Of a stretch of DNA of 64,000 nt, positions 1-8,387 are shown one piece after another. Position 1 is the first letter of the stretch; the number at the start of each line of letters is the position of its first letter. This stretch comes from Herbaspirillum sp. ST 5-3 (GTDB lineage: Bacteria; Pseudomonadota; Gammaproteobacteria; Burkholderiales; Burkholderiaceae_D). The notes beneath the pieces were generated by a model, which did no database searches, had not been told where the DNA came from, and saw nothing but the letters and a program-made list of their open reading frames with translations. The position numbers and the translations under genes were made by a program. The stretch covers positions 620,001-684,000 of the forward strand of contig NZ_STGI01000001.1 of NCBI RefSeq assembly GCF_004804275.1, written 5' to 3'.

Positions 1-237
1 GATCGGCACGGAAGACCATTCACGCATCTTGCGGATGAAATCGACGCCGTCTCCGTCCGGCAGCCCCAAATCCAGAATGACCAGATCCGGTTTGCGGGCA
101 CCGGCATCGATCAAGCCGCGTTGCATCGACGCCGATTCAACAATGCGCCATCCTTCGGCTTCCAGTGAAGTCCGCAAGAAGCGCCGGATCTGAGGCTCAT
201 CTTCGACCAGCAGGGCAATCGGGCTTGGTTCAGTCAT
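1..237 (-). CDS. kdpE: KdpE-like response regulator, N-terminal part only
   Basis: The first 79 residues of a response regulator are visible; the rest lies beyond the left edge. The translation begins MTEPSPIALLVEDEPQIRRF and contains the receiver-domain acidic pair (VEDE) and the phospho-acceptor aspartate in LVILDLGLPDGDG. This matches the OmpR/KdpE receiver family. The ATG overlaps the stop codon of the upstream kinase gene by four bases (ATGA), so the two are translationally coupled and very likely form one two-component system. By family it should be an OmpR-type DNA-binding activator of potassium uptake genes. The target is inferred; the divergent potassium transporter at 2553 is the obvious local candidate. 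The effector domain cannot be seen. Confidence 0.88.
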   Translation of the reverse strand, partial: MTEPSPIALLVEDEPQIRRFLRTSLEAEGWRIVESASMQRGLIDAGARKPDLVILDLGLPDGDGVDFIRKMREWSSVPI

Positions 238-2408
238 GATCCGCGTCGCAAATGATGAAGATCCGTCTCATGCACATCCGGCATTGCCGGTGGTTGGCCA
301 AGTGGCAGCGTGAAGACGAATGAGGCGCCGCCATCCGGCGGAGTCTTGGCGTGGATCGTGCCCGCATGCGCCGAAATAATGGCTTTGCAGATGGCCAGCC
401 CAAGTCCGACTCCGGGTGTGGACGACTCATTGATGCCGCGGGTGAATTTTTCAAAAATGAGCTCTTCGCCACCGGCTGGCAACCCAGGCCCGTTATCGCG
501 AACCGTGATAGCCAGGAACTGGTCTTTCACTTGCGCGGCGATGACGATGCATGATCCGGCCGGCGAGTATTTTGCCGCATTTTCCAGCAGATTACAGAGG
601 ACACGCTCAAGCAGCACCGCGTCAAATTGCACCAGCGGCAGATCACGCGGAAGTTCGGTCTGGATCCGATGCGCTGTCAGTTCAGAATGGCTTGCGCGCA
701 GTGCGCTCCCAACCACCTCTTCGAACGGTTGCCATTGCAGATTCAGTTTGACTGCGCCACTCTGGAGCCGTGCCATATCGAGCAGGTTCGACACCAGATT
801 ACTCATTCGCAACGCTTCGTCATGCAGCGCCTGCGCCAATTCTTGCTGTACCGGCGCCAGCGTCGGCCTGGACCTCGACAGCGATTCAGACAGCCCCACC
901 AAAGCGGTAAGCGGTGTGCGCAGGTCATGCGATAGGGCCGAAAGCAATGAATTGCGCAAGCGCTCCGATTCAACCCGCACCGAAGCCTCCTGTGCGACGT
1001 CGATGTAGTGCACGCGCTCCAGCGCGATTGCTGCGAGCGTGGCAAACGTGTCGAGATGCTGTCGTTGTTCCGGAATGAGCAGTCGGTGCCGATTCTCCGG
1101 CTGAATGACCAGTACGCCCCGTGTACGCATGGGCGCCACCAACGGCAAATAAAAGAAACCGCTGCTTGGGAGTATGTGGGTCCCGGTGCCGGCCGGTTCC
1201 GCATGGTCGAACGCCCATTGCGCAATGCCGGTATCGAGTACCGTCATCCGTGTTTCTGTTCCGGGGTCGCGCCAGGAATGTGGGGGTGATTGCAATCGCC
1301 CGGCATCATTCGGCAGCAGCAAGGTCGCCTTGGCTCGAAAGGTGCGTTGGATGAACTTGCGCGTGATCTCGAAGACCTGAGCCGGCTGAAGCGCGCCGGA
1401 TAGCTCGCGCGAAAATTCATACAGCGCCCGCGAGCGGGACTCGCGATGCGAAGCCACGCGTGCCTGGTAGCGCAAGTCCGCGGTCAGGTGCGTGACAATG
1501 AATCCCACTGCAAGCATCACTGCGAAGGTCACAAGGTATTGGAGATCGCTGACAGAGAAGGAAAATTGCGGCGCCACAAAAAAGAAATCGAAGGCTGCGA
1601 CACCGACCAATGTCGCAACGATTGCCGCGCCGCGCCCGAGTTGCACTGCGGTCAGCACCACGGTCAGCAAAAACAGCATGACGATATTGGCTGGATCCAG
1701 ATAGGGCGACAGTGGCGCTATTGCAAGCGCCGTCGCCAGGCTGGCTGCTGCGGCCCATGCATAGCGCGATAGCCACGAGCTTCGATACGGCGCAGTAGCG
1801 GCTTCGCCCTCTGCCGCTCCGATCGCATTCGCATACCCGTCCTTTTCCGGAGCAACAGGATCGACTAAAGCCGGTTTGCTGATTTCAACCAGGTCGACGT
1901 CAGGTGCATAGGCTGCAATGCGCATGAGAAGTGTTGTGCGCCATGGCCACGCAGAATGGCCACGCCCCAGGACGATGATCGATGCCGCATGGCTGCGCGC
2001 GTATTCTGCAATGGCTTCCGGAATATTATTGCCGGCCAGGACAGCCGCGGTCGCTCCCAGGTCTTGCGCCAGCTTTAACGTCTTCAGAATCCGTTCGCGA
2101 TGTGCCAATGGCAGGCGCTGTAACTTCGATGTTTCGATATAAGCCGCATGCCATTGCGCATTCGATTGCTTGGCCAACTCCGCGGCCCGGCGGACGACAT
2201 GCTCAGACCATAATCCGGGGCCGACGCAGACCAGCAATGAAGAGCTCGTGCTCCTTACCGGGTCGCTCTGGCCCTCATCGCGCTGCGGTGTGTTGGAGAC
2301 AGCTCGTGGAAAATCGGTCGAGAACATAAATTGTCGCTTCGTTGCACCTACTTTGCCGTCGATTGTACCCGGCCGCTTGATCCGGGCCTTCAGAATATCC
2401 GACTCCAT
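234..2408 (-). CDS. kdpD: KdpD-like sensor histidine kinase lacking the N-terminal KdpD domain
   Basis: Membrane sensor kinase of 724 residues. Visible order: a universal-stress-protein-like domain (about 55-180), a cluster of four membrane helices (about 215-310, DUF4118 type), a GAF-like segment (about 330-465), HisKA with phospho-acceptor His494 in SALSHDLRTPL, and a HATPase domain (N box near 605 in LLENAAKYSP, G1 box VRDNGPGLP near 640). Classical KdpD is close to 890 residues because it also carries an N-terminal cytoplasmic KdpD domain with Walker motifs. That domain is absent here, and the short space to the divergent transporter leaves no room for it. The stop overlaps the kdpE start. 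It presumably senses potassium or osmotic status, but input sensing must differ from the E. coli protein. No kdpFABC genes are visible; they could lie left of the window. Confidence 0.86.
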   Translation of the reverse strand: MESDILKARIKRPGTIDGKVGATKRQFMFSTDFPRAVSNTPQRDEGQSDPVRSTSSSLLVCVGPGLWSEHVVRRAAELAKQSNAQWHAAYIETSKLQRLPLAHRERILKTLKLAQDLGATAAVLAGNNIPEAIAEYARSHAASIIVLGRGHSAWPWRTTLLMRIAAYAPDVDLVEISKPALVDPVAPEKDGYANAIGAAEGEAATAPYRSSWLSRYAWAAAASLATALAIAPLSPYLDPANIVMLFLLTVVLTAVQLGRGAAIVATLVGVAAFDFFFVAPQFSFSVSDLQYLVTFAVMLAVGFIVTHLTADLRYQARVASHRESRSRALYEFSRELSGALQPAQVFEITRKFIQRTFRAKATLLLPNDAGRLQSPPHSWRDPGTETRMTVLDTGIAQWAFDHAEPAGTGTHILPSSGFFYLPLVAPMRTRGVLVIQPENRHRLLIPEQRQHLDTFATLAAIALERVHYIDVAQEASVRVESERLRNSLLSALSHDLRTPLTALVGLSESLSRSRPTLAPVQQELAQALHDEALRMSNLVSNLLDMARLQSGAVKLNLQWQPFEEVVGSALRASHSELTAHRIQTELPRDLPLVQFDAVLLERVLCNLLENAAKYSPAGSCIVIAAQVKDQFLAITVRDNGPGLPAGGEELIFEKFTRGINESSTPGVGLGLAICKAIISAHAGTIHAKTPPDGGASFVFTLPLGQPPAMPDVHETDLHHLRRGS

Positions 2409-2552
2409 ACAGGGACTTTGATTTTGCCGAACGGGAAGGCGGAACGGTGTAAAGAAAATATAAAAATTTCAATGCGGTGCCTTTCACGCAGAACGCCGGG
2501 CTTATTATCACCAGCGTGTTCTACGCCGTTCGCATAGCTGCGAAAACCCATT

Positions 2553-4511
2553 ATGAAGTCTGCAAAGATTCGCGAAATTTTGCTTGGCAAGCCGCTCGAC
2601 CCACTGAAAACGGAAACCCGGCATTCATTGGCCCTCGTTGCTTTCATCGCCTGGGTCGGGTTGGGGGCGGATGGACTGTCCTCATCTGCATATGGCCCCG
2701 AAGAAGCTTTCAAAGCACTGGGCCCGCATGGACATTTCGGCCTATACCTTGCGATTGCGACGGCCGTCACGGTATTCATTATTTCGCTCGCTTACAACCA
2801 GATCATCGAACTCTTTCCGACCGGCGGCGGCGGTTACCGCATTGCGACCGTATTGATCGGACCCCATGCCGGCCTGGTCTCCGGTGCGGCGCTGATTGTC
2901 GATTATGTGCTGACCATCTCAATCTCGGTCGCCAGCGGCGTCGATGCCTTGTTCAGCTTGTTACCGGTCGGCGCACAATCGTACAAACTGACACTGGAAC
3001 TGACAACGGTTGTCATCCTGTTGTGGATGAATTTACGTGGCGCCAAGGAGTCGATCAAGATCCTGCTGCCGATTTTCATGGGCTTCGTGATTACGCATAT
3101 CGCGATCATTCTGTACGGTGTGGGAGTCCATGCTTCTGCCATACCCGCGCTACTTCCCGACACGATTGTCGAGACCAGAAAGATGGCGGCAGAGACCTCG
3201 TGGATTTTCACCATCGCGCTATTGCTCAAGGCGTATTCACTTGGCGGCGGCACCTATACAGGGATTGAAGCCGTTTCCAATAACGTGAATTCACTGGCGG
3301 AACCGCGGGTCCATACCGGCAAGATGACCATGCTGTACATGGCATTCAGTCTTGCCTTCACGGCTGGCGGCATCATTTTGCTCTATCTGTTATGGCAAGC
3401 CACACCGGTAGAGGGTCAGACGCTCAACGCAGTGGTGTTCAGTTCAATCCTGGGCCATATGGGATTTGGCGGCGCCTCGCTGGGCGTCGCGCTATCGACC
3501 ACCTTGGCCTTTGAAGCCGGCTTGCTATTGGTGGCCGCGAATACGGGCTTTCTGGGTGGACCGTCCGTATTGGCAAATATGGCTGCGGACTCGTGGGTGC
3601 CGCACAAATTCCGTTATCTGTCCACGCGGCTGGTCACGCAAAATGGCGTGTTGGTGATGGGATCGGCTGCGTTTGCGCTGCTGTTCTGGAGCGGTGGCAA
3701 GGTGGATTTGCTGGTGGTCCTTTACAGTATCAATGTCTTCTTGACATTCAGTTTGTCGCTTGCAGGATTGTGCCTCTACTGGTTCAAACATCGACAGGAT
3801 GGCGGACATTGGAAACCGCGCCTGATGTTGTCCGCGACCGGTTTGCTGGTGACATCGAGTATTTTGGTGGTCACGATCGTCGAAAAATTCTTCGAGGGCG
3901 GTTGGATGACACTTCTGATCACGGCCCTCGTCATCGCTGCCTGTCTCTATATTCGCGCTCATTACCGGGACACAAAGGAAAAGATCCGCATGGTGGATGA
4001 AGTATTTGCTCATCAGCCATTCGGCGCCCATGTCGGCGAATTGACTCCCGATCCGAATGACCAGACGGCGGTATTCATCGTAGGCAGCTCGCGCGGCGGG
4101 GGGCTGCACGCCCTGTTATGGGTGCAGCGCATGTTTCCGGGGCATTTCAAGAACTTCATCTTCGTCAATGCGAGAACGGTGGATGCGCACGCCTATGGCG
4201 GCGAAGGAGAGGTCGCGAAAATGCGAGCGCAGGCGAAAGCGACCTTGAACTATTTCGTCGATTTTTGCCATAGTCATGGCATGGCGTCAGCCGCTTATCT
4301 GGGTTTCGGCACCGATGCCGTGGTCGAAATCACCCGACTGTGCGATGAAATCAGCAAGGAATATCCGAATTCGATTTTCTTTACCAGCAAACTGGTTTTC
4401 AGGGACGACAACTGGTTTACCCGGCTATTGCATAACCAGGCGGCGTTAGCGATTCAGCGGCGATTGCATTTTGACGGCCTTCAAATGGTGATTCTGCCAA
4501 TGAAAGTGTGA
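2553..4511 (+). CDS. KimA/APC-type potassium transporter
   Basis: Integral membrane transporter of 652 residues with an APC-superfamily core of about 12 hydrophobic segments (about 20-470) and a soluble C-terminal domain of about 165 residues. Family hallmarks near the N-terminus are GLGADGLSSSAYGPEEAF and FPTGGGGYRIA, which fit the KUP/KimA (YdaO) group of proton-coupled potassium importers. The C-terminal part (PNDQTAVFIVGSSRGGGLHAL) resembles a nucleotide-binding or USP-like cytoplasmic domain, as in KimA. The gene is divergent from the KdpDE-like pair across a 144-base gap, which supports a potassium role and probable control by that system. The ribosome-binding site is weak. Databases often call such proteins amino-acid permeases; the potassium assignment rests on family resemblance plus context. 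Confidence 0.75.
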   Translation: MKSAKIREILLGKPLDPLKTETRHSLALVAFIAWVGLGADGLSSSAYGPEEAFKALGPHGHFGLYLAIATAVTVFIISLAYNQIIELFPTGGGGYRIATVLIGPHAGLVSGAALIVDYVLTISISVASGVDALFSLLPVGAQSYKLTLELTTVVILLWMNLRGAKESIKILLPIFMGFVITHIAIILYGVGVHASAIPALLPDTIVETRKMAAETSWIFTIALLLKAYSLGGGTYTGIEAVSNNVNSLAEPRVHTGKMTMLYMAFSLAFTAGGIILLYLLWQATPVEGQTLNAVVFSSILGHMGFGGASLGVALSTTLAFEAGLLLVAANTGFLGGPSVLANMAADSWVPHKFRYLSTRLVTQNGVLVMGSAAFALLFWSGGKVDLLVVLYSINVFLTFSLSLAGLCLYWFKHRQDGGHWKPRLMLSATGLLVTSSILVVTIVEKFFEGGWMTLLITALVIAACLYIRAHYRDTKEKIRMVDEVFAHQPFGAHVGELTPDPNDQTAVFIVGSSRGGGLHALLWVQRMFPGHFKNFIFVNARTVDAHAYGGEGEVAKMRAQAKATLNYFVDFCHSHGMASAAYLGFGTDAVVEITRLCDEISKEYPNSIFFTSKLVFRDDNWFTRLLHNQAALAIQRRLHFDGLQMVILPMKV

Positions 4512-4572
4512 GCGAGCCTGCCGACGCTCTCGAAGGTCAACTTCATTGAACAGACATAAGGCGTGGCGCAAG

Positions 4573-5469
4573 TCAGGACGGCAACAGTGAAGCGCTTGCG
4601 GCCGCCACTATCCTCCGGCTCAAAGAATCGAGCATCCCTGACGCTGCACGAGCATGCTGCCAGTGAAGCGGTACGTCCAAGGGAGTGTTCGGCACCAATT
4701 CGACGAGAGTCCCATTCTTCAGGTGCGCGGCAATCAGTGCCTGCGGGTGCATGCCCCAGCCCATGCCGGCCAGGGCTGCGGTCACGAACGCCTGGGGTGA
4801 AGGCAGCATGTGCCGCGGAAGCTCTACGTGCCGGCGACACAAGCGCCGTGCCCAGCGCGTCTGCAACGCATCCTTCGTGTTGAACACGAGACTGGGCGCC
4901 TTCGCCAGGCTGCCGGCCCGAACACCGTGTGTGAAATGGCGCTGCACGAACGCCGGGCTGGCTGCCGCCAGATAGCGCATGGAGCCTAACGGCCGGCTGT
5001 TGCAGCCTGGGGCAGGACGATCCGTCGCGGTCACGGCGGCCAGCACTGCGCCGCTACGCAACCACTCGGTAGTGTAATCCTGGTCATCCACCGCCACTTC
5101 CATCAGCACAGGGTTTTCTGCAGCGAAGGCACCGATGGCCGGCGCAGCCCATGTGGCCAGGCTGTCGGCGTTCACCGCAATGGGCAGCGCCACACGTGTA
5201 ATCCCCTGCGGTGCAAGCGCCGGCAGAGCCCCTTGCAACTCCTGCTCAAGCAAGCGCACATGGTCGACATGCTGGCACAGGCGACGTCCCGTTTCGGTGG
5301 CGCGGCAGGGTTGCTCGCGGACCACCAGCGCGCAGCCGACGCGTTCCTCCAACAGTCGGATGCGCTGCGAAATGGCAGACGGCGTCACATGGAGCGCGCG
5401 TGCTGCACGCTCGAAGCTTCCTTCCCGGATCACGGCAGCCAGCGCAGACAGAGCGGAATAATCTAGCAT
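4573..5469 (-). CDS. argP: LysR-type regulator of the ArgP/LysG family
   Basis: DNA-binding regulator of 298 residues. The N-terminal winged helix-turn-helix covers about residues 2-60 (SFERAARALHVTPSAISQRIRLLEERVG), followed by a LysR substrate-binding domain. The SAISQRI recognition helix and overall length fit ArgP (IciA/LysG). Members sense lysine and arginine and activate the basic amino-acid exporter ArgO/LysE. The gene is divergent from exactly such an exporter with only 73 bases between starts, the classic arrangement for this pair. The start ATG at 5469 is the natural N-terminus of the HTH domain. Confidence in regulator type is high; the lysine/arginine effector is taken from the family. 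Confidence 0.88.
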   Translation of the reverse strand: MLDYSALSALAAVIREGSFERAARALHVTPSAISQRIRLLEERVGCALVVREQPCRATETGRRLCQHVDHVRLLEQELQGALPALAPQGITRVALPIAVNADSLATWAAPAIGAFAAENPVLMEVAVDDQDYTTEWLRSGAVLAAVTATDRPAPGCNSRPLGSMRYLAAASPAFVQRHFTHGVRAGSLAKAPSLVFNTKDALQTRWARRLCRRHVELPRHMLPSPQAFVTAALAGMGWGMHPQALIAAHLKNGTLVELVPNTPLDVPLHWQHARAASGMLDSLSRRIVAAASASLLPS

Positions 5470-5489
5470 CGCGTAAGTTTATCTAAACT

Positions 5490-5519
5490 GAATGAAGAAA
5501 AGATAGTTTGTCTTCATTC
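5490..5519. promoter_or_regulatory. inverted repeat in the argP-lysE intergenic region, candidate LysR operator
   Basis: A perfect 9-base inverted repeat (GAATGAAGA and TCTTCATTC, 12 bases apart) lies between the two divergent starts, within an AT-rich stretch. Its position, 24 bases upstream of the exporter ATG and 21 bases upstream of the regulator ATG, is where an ArgP-type regulator would be expected to bind and control both genes. Binding is inferred. Confidence 0.5.
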
Positions 5520-5542
5520 GAAAGCGCTGGCAAGCTCTCCGC

Positions 5543-6214
5543 ATGATTACCTCACCTGCCCCCTCTTCGCTCGGCTTATCCGTTCTTGTCCAGGGCCTGG
5601 CCCTCAGCCTGGGACTCATCGTGGCCATTGGCGCCCAGAACGCATTCGTTCTGCGCCAAGGCCTGCGCCGCGAACATGTCGGCATCGTCGTGCTGTTCTG
5701 CGCAACGGCGGACGCAGTGCTGATTACTTCCGGCGTCATGGGCATGGCCCAAGCCTTGGGGGAGAGTCGGGGCCTTGCGCGCGCACTGGCGCTGGCCGGC
5801 GCCGTGTTCCTGGCCTTGTACGGATGGCAGGCGCTGCGTCGGGCCCGGCATTCCTCCCAGTTGAAAGCGGCAGAAGATGGGGCGGGTTTCAGCCGAGGTG
5901 CTGCATTGGCTCAGGCCGCGGCATTCACGCTGCTCAACCCTCATGTCTATCTGGATACGGTACTGCTGGTGGGTAGCATCGGCGCCCAGCACCCCGCGGC
6001 ACTCCGGGTTTGGTTCGTCGCGGGCGCAAGCTCTGCCAGCCTGTGCTGGTTCGGGCTTCTGGGATTCGGGGCGCGATGGCTGGCCCCGTGGTTCGCGCGA
6101 CCGAGAGCCTGGCAGGTGCTGGACATTCTGATCGGCATGACGATGTTCGCGATCTCCGCACTGCTGGTGCGTCACGCCCTCGCAGGCTTGTTCCATGCAG
6201 CACCTCCATGGTGA
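5543..6214 (+). CDS. argO: LysE/ArgO-family basic amino-acid exporter
   Basis: Small inner-membrane exporter of 223 residues with about six hydrophobic helices. The N-terminal motif GLIVAIGAQNAFVLRQGLRREH is diagnostic of LysE/ArgO proteins, and LLNPHVYLDTVLLVGSIGAQ matches the second conserved block. The family exports lysine and/or arginine, relieving overload and canavanine toxicity. The divergent ArgP-type regulator supports the call. Length is normal for the family (about 210-235). Which of lysine and arginine is the main substrate cannot be read from the sequence. Confidence 0.9.
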   Translation: MITSPAPSSLGLSVLVQGLALSLGLIVAIGAQNAFVLRQGLRREHVGIVVLFCATADAVLITSGVMGMAQALGESRGLARALALAGAVFLALYGWQALRRARHSSQLKAAEDGAGFSRGAALAQAAAFTLLNPHVYLDTVLLVGSIGAQHPAALRVWFVAGASSASLCWFGLLGFGARWLAPWFARPRAWQVLDILIGMTMFAISALLVRHALAGLFHAAPPW

Positions 6215-6831
6215 CCGTCGGGAAGGCGGCTTATAGCCGCTGCCTCGGGTCATGAATCGGCTTTAGTCCGTCCAGAAGCGGGCATCACTTACTGGATATT
6301 GCATCCGGCCGGCTTTGCGCCCTCCTTGCGTCTGACCGCTGCGTGGGAGGAAATATAGGAAAATTGCACACAGCATCCTGGCCAGCATCCTAAGATGTTG
6401 ACGAACGTCAACCTTAGTCGGCAGCTGCCCCATAGCACGTCGGCCCTGCGGAAAGTGCGCCAAACTGGCCCCAAAAATGATGAGCTGCGGACTCGGTGAA
6501 ATTAACCGAACCTGCGATAGAGGGAGCATGCGATGAAAACGATAAAGGAACTGGTCCTGAAATAACTTCAAGCGCTTTCGGACCCTTGAACTTGATTTTG
6601 ACAATGAACATCCTGGCCGGTGGCAATGACGCTGGCAAGAACTCAGTGCTAAGTACCTGAAGAAGGTCTTGATTCTGAGTGAAGAGAAGCCCGAAGAGCC
6701 GGCCACTTACAAAAGTTGCCGTGGCGGAGATCGCGTGGGTGCGCGCCCCTAAGGAACGCCAATTGCTTAAGAAATAGGGCAGTCTTCATGGTTTGAGCCA
6801 TGTACTTCTTAACATCCGTCGGAGAACGAAA
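6215..6831. other. gene-poor stretch with possible gene debris
   Basis: About 620 bases hold no convincing intact gene. Open frames here lack ribosome-binding sites and family motifs. A short plus-strand frame at about 6604-6657 reads MNILAGGNDAGKNS, reminiscent of the P-loop of zeta-toxin or kinase-like proteins, and then stops. It could be a decayed remnant, but the evidence is thin. Confidence 0.35.
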
Positions 6832-7311
6832 ATGCTCAGCAAAAACACGATTTGTCTCTGGTTCAACAGCACGGCAGTAGAAGCCGCGCAATTCTACGCC
6901 GAGACGTTTCCGGACAGCGCGGTGGGAACAATCCATCGCGCGCCCGGCGACTATCCCGCTGGCAAGCAGGGTGACGTCTTGATGGTCGAGTTCACAGTGA
7001 TTGGCATTCCTTGTATCGGTCTGAACGGTGGCCCGGCGTTCCAGCACAACGAGGCGTTCTCCTTCCAGGTTGCAACCGACGACCAGGCCGAAACCGACCG
7101 CTTGTGGAATGCGATTGTCAGCAACGGCGGCCAGGAAAGCGCATGCGGCTGGTGCAAGGACAAGTGGGGCCTGTCATGGCAGATCACGCCACGCGCCCTC
7201 ACTGCCGCGATCGCCGATCCTGATCGCGCGGCGGCCAAGCGCGCTTTCGAAGCGATGATGCAGATGGGGAAGATTGACATCGCTACGATCGAAGCGGCCC
7301 GGCGCGGTTGA
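6832..7311 (+). CDS. VOC-superfamily protein (PhnB/3-demethylubiquinone methyltransferase-like)
   Basis: Cytosolic protein of 159 residues. The sequence WFNSTAVEAAQFYAETFPDS near the N-terminus and GWCKDKWGLSWQITPR in the second half are characteristic of the PhnB-like branch of the vicinal oxygen chelate superfamily, often mislabelled 3-demethylubiquinone-9 3-methyltransferase. The start at 6832 is preferred over an upstream in-frame start because GGAG at 6821-6824 sits 7 bases upstream of this ATG. No function can be assigned beyond the fold. The gene stands alone between a debris-like stretch and a low-GC GNAT gene. Confidence 0.82.
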   Translation: MLSKNTICLWFNSTAVEAAQFYAETFPDSAVGTIHRAPGDYPAGKQGDVLMVEFTVIGIPCIGLNGGPAFQHNEAFSFQVATDDQAETDRLWNAIVSNGGQESACGWCKDKWGLSWQITPRALTAAIADPDRAAAKRAFEAMMQMGKIDIATIEAARRG

Positions 7312-7479
7312 CGCTCCTTGATCACCCTTTTCCGCTGGCCGGGATAAGATATTGGGGCGATTTCACAATAGGTTTTATTAGTCGGTGTCCCTATTTATCA
7401 GTCAGACCGTGACGTATAAATCTAGGTGTGCGATGAAGCTAGATGAATCTATGTGTCAATAATATGAGAATGACTCTTC

Positions 7480-7959
7480 ATGGAAATTATTCTGAGAAAT
7501 CCAATCCCGGGAGATATTGGTTGGCTGATATCAATACATGGGAAACTATATGCAGAGCAGTTTGAATTTGATTCAAATTTTGAAAGGGACATTGCCAAAA
7601 AAGTTATTGCGTTTTTGGAAAAACAAAATTCCTTCAACATGCTCTGGGTGGCAACTGTAAACAATAAACCTATTGGTTCTATAGCTGTGTCAGTAAAACC
7701 TGATCAAACCGCATTTATAAATTTTTTGCTCGTCAAAACCGAATACCGAGGCTGCGGAACTGCAAAAACGCTAATGGACAAAGTTATTTCACATTGCAAA
7801 GATCACCACATAGGCTTGTTGTGCCTTGAAACGTATAGCTGCCTAAAGTCTGCTCGAAAATTGTACAAAAAATATGGTTTTACACTTTCAACCAAGAACG
7901 TTGATGTCAAAATGTATGGTCAATCCTTTGATCAAGAGTTTTGGGAAAAAAGATTATAA
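7480..7959 (+). CDS. GNAT-family N-acetyltransferase, AT-rich
   Basis: Predicted acetyl-CoA-dependent acetyltransferase of 159 residues. The acetyl-CoA-binding motif A is visible as VKTEYRGCGTAKTLMDKVI (the R/Q-x-x-G-x-G/A pattern), and SARKLYKKYGF is the typical C-terminal motif B of GNAT proteins. The substrate is unknown. Codon usage is strikingly different from all neighbours: the gene is AT-rich and lysine/asparagine-rich within a strongly GC-rich chromosome. Together with the gene-poor flanks this points to recent acquisition. No partner genes are adjacent. Confidence 0.85.
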   Translation: MEIILRNPIPGDIGWLISIHGKLYAEQFEFDSNFERDIAKKVIAFLEKQNSFNMLWVATVNNKPIGSIAVSVKPDQTAFINFLLVKTEYRGCGTAKTLMDKVISHCKDHHIGLLCLETYSCLKSARKLYKKYGFTLSTKNVDVKMYGQSFDQEFWEKRL

Positions 7960-8387
7960 AAATCCGATGACTTGAATTGAAAAGGAACGGGTACAACGTA
8001 CCGCTAGCAAGAAGAATAGTGAATCGATTCAGTCTTAATTTGCCTCTCAACGCGGCACTTTGTGCCGGTTAGCTCTGTGCAGAACGTCTGCCTTGGGAAA
8101 AGCTGTACTTCCGGTCCGGGTCGGTAACGGGCCTGCGCCGACCTGACTTCAATGGCCGTTTCCGGACCCAAGGCAGTCGAACACGACTGGCCGGCGCTAT
8201 TCATTCGGACTGATCTTCGCAATCCCTGTGAAGGTCACTAAAAGACGAACGGTCAACCGATTCGGGATTGGCCCTTCCTCTCTCGGCGCGCCGAACAGAC
8301 TCAGGATTTCTTGCTCATGGGCGGTTATCAATTACGCGAGCGACGGATGCATGAATTGCTGCTAAGTGCGATCCATTAACCGACTCT
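7960..8387. other. intergenic stretch without recognised genes
   Basis: About 430 bases separate the low-GC GNAT gene from the acyltransferase-like gene. No frame with a ribosome-binding site or recognisable motif was found on either strand, and no clear terminator stem was seen. Confidence 0.4.

Noticed and set aside
2409-2552. Possible frameshifted KdpD N-terminal domain upstream of the kinase
   Set aside because: The gap is only 144 bases and translates to nothing like the Walker-containing KdpD domain in any frame, so the short kinase is not simply broken.
6263-6706. Minus-strand frame of 147 residues
   Set aside because: No ribosome-binding site, no motif, and composition unlike coding sequence of this genome.
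8004-8222. Minus-strand frame of 72 residues
   Set aside because: No start signal or recognisable similarity; lies in a gene-poor stretch.
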